This document shows, piece after piece, positions 5,497 to 5,534 of a stretch of 5,534 nucleotides of DNA (positions are counted from its first letter, which is position 1; the number at the start of each line of letters is the position of its first letter). The stretch lies in contig JALUFI010000065.1 of NCBI GenBank assembly GCA_027043685.1, forward strand, positions 1 through 5,534, read 5' to 3'. A program made the translations under genes and the position numbers. The notes beneath the pieces were generated by a model. The model searched no databases. It was not told the origin of the DNA and saw nothing but the letters and a program-made list of their open reading frames with translations. This DNA comes from Pyrodictiaceae archaeon. Lineage in GTDB: Archaea; Thermoproteota; Thermoprotei_A; Sulfolobales; Pyrodictiaceae.

Positions 5497-5534
5497 AGCC
5501 CTGGCCGTCACACAGTAACAGCACCGGGGGGCGG

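Larger units (their letters stand above)
5304..5534 (-). other. Upstream region of homocitrate synthase, no convincing gene
   Basis: This 231-base stretch runs to the window edge. Read on the minus strand it is less GC-biased at third codon positions than the flanking genes, and it contains a pyrimidine-rich tract (about 5403-5420) and TTTA-containing patches. Open frames cross it on both strands (minus 5300-5524 and plus 5239-5442), but their products are rich in Arg, Ser, Trp or Pro and match no family I know. It most likely holds the promoter and 5' leader of the synthase, and perhaps the promoter of a divergent gene beyond the window. Confidence 0.5.

Noticed and set aside
5418..5527. Repeated AGTAAC followed by CACCGG (5418-5435 and 5514-5527)
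   Set aside because: The two copies differ in spacing (6 and 2 bases) and the words are short, so the match is likely chance.

Overview
The window looks like a piece of chromosome from a hyperthermophilic crenarchaeon. The DNA is very GC-rich (roughly two thirds by eye). Isoleucine is mostly ATA and arginine often AGG. Start codons are often TTG or GTG, and the Shine-Dalgarno motif GGTGA precedes most genes. The homocitrate synthase and a DUF2153-like protein are both of a kind I associate with Crenarchaeota. A member of Desulfurococcales/Pyrodictiaceae is a reasonable guess, but the genus cannot be fixed from this sequence.

Positions 1-3313 (plus strand) hold the 3' part of an operon for oxidising a 2-hydroxy acid such as D-lactate or glycolate. 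The genes are, in order, the C-terminal part of a GlcD/D-lactate dehydrogenase-type flavoprotein, a small protein with two [4Fe-4S] sites, a cysteine-rich CCG protein (GlcF/LutA/HdrB type) and a LutB-like LUD-domain iron-sulfur protein. The second and third together correspond to a GlcF split in two. Electrons would plausibly pass from the flavin through the ferredoxin-like subunits to the CCG subunit and on to a quinone or another carrier. The three iron-sulfur genes lie in one reading frame, separated only by two TGA codons. Each TGA is also the end of the Shine-Dalgarno motif for the next gene. One of the two CCG repeats has lost all its expected cysteines.

Positions 3314-3420 form a compact, strongly GC-rich intergenic region with competing hairpins, a TATA-like element and a ribosome binding site. 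It serves a 146-residue DUF2153-like gene (3421-3861).

The DUF2153-like gene converges tail to tail with a minus-strand homocitrate synthase (3858-5303), sharing a CTAG palindrome in which both TAG stops are read. The synthase carries a C-terminal RAM (Lrp/AsnC-type ligand-binding) domain and should start lysine synthesis by the alpha-aminoadipate route. Positions 5304-5534 are its upstream region, with a possible promoter and no convincing gene.

No RNA gene, CRISPR array, mobile element or obvious defence system is visible. The parts most worth a second look are the arrangement and subunit make-up of the oxidase operon.
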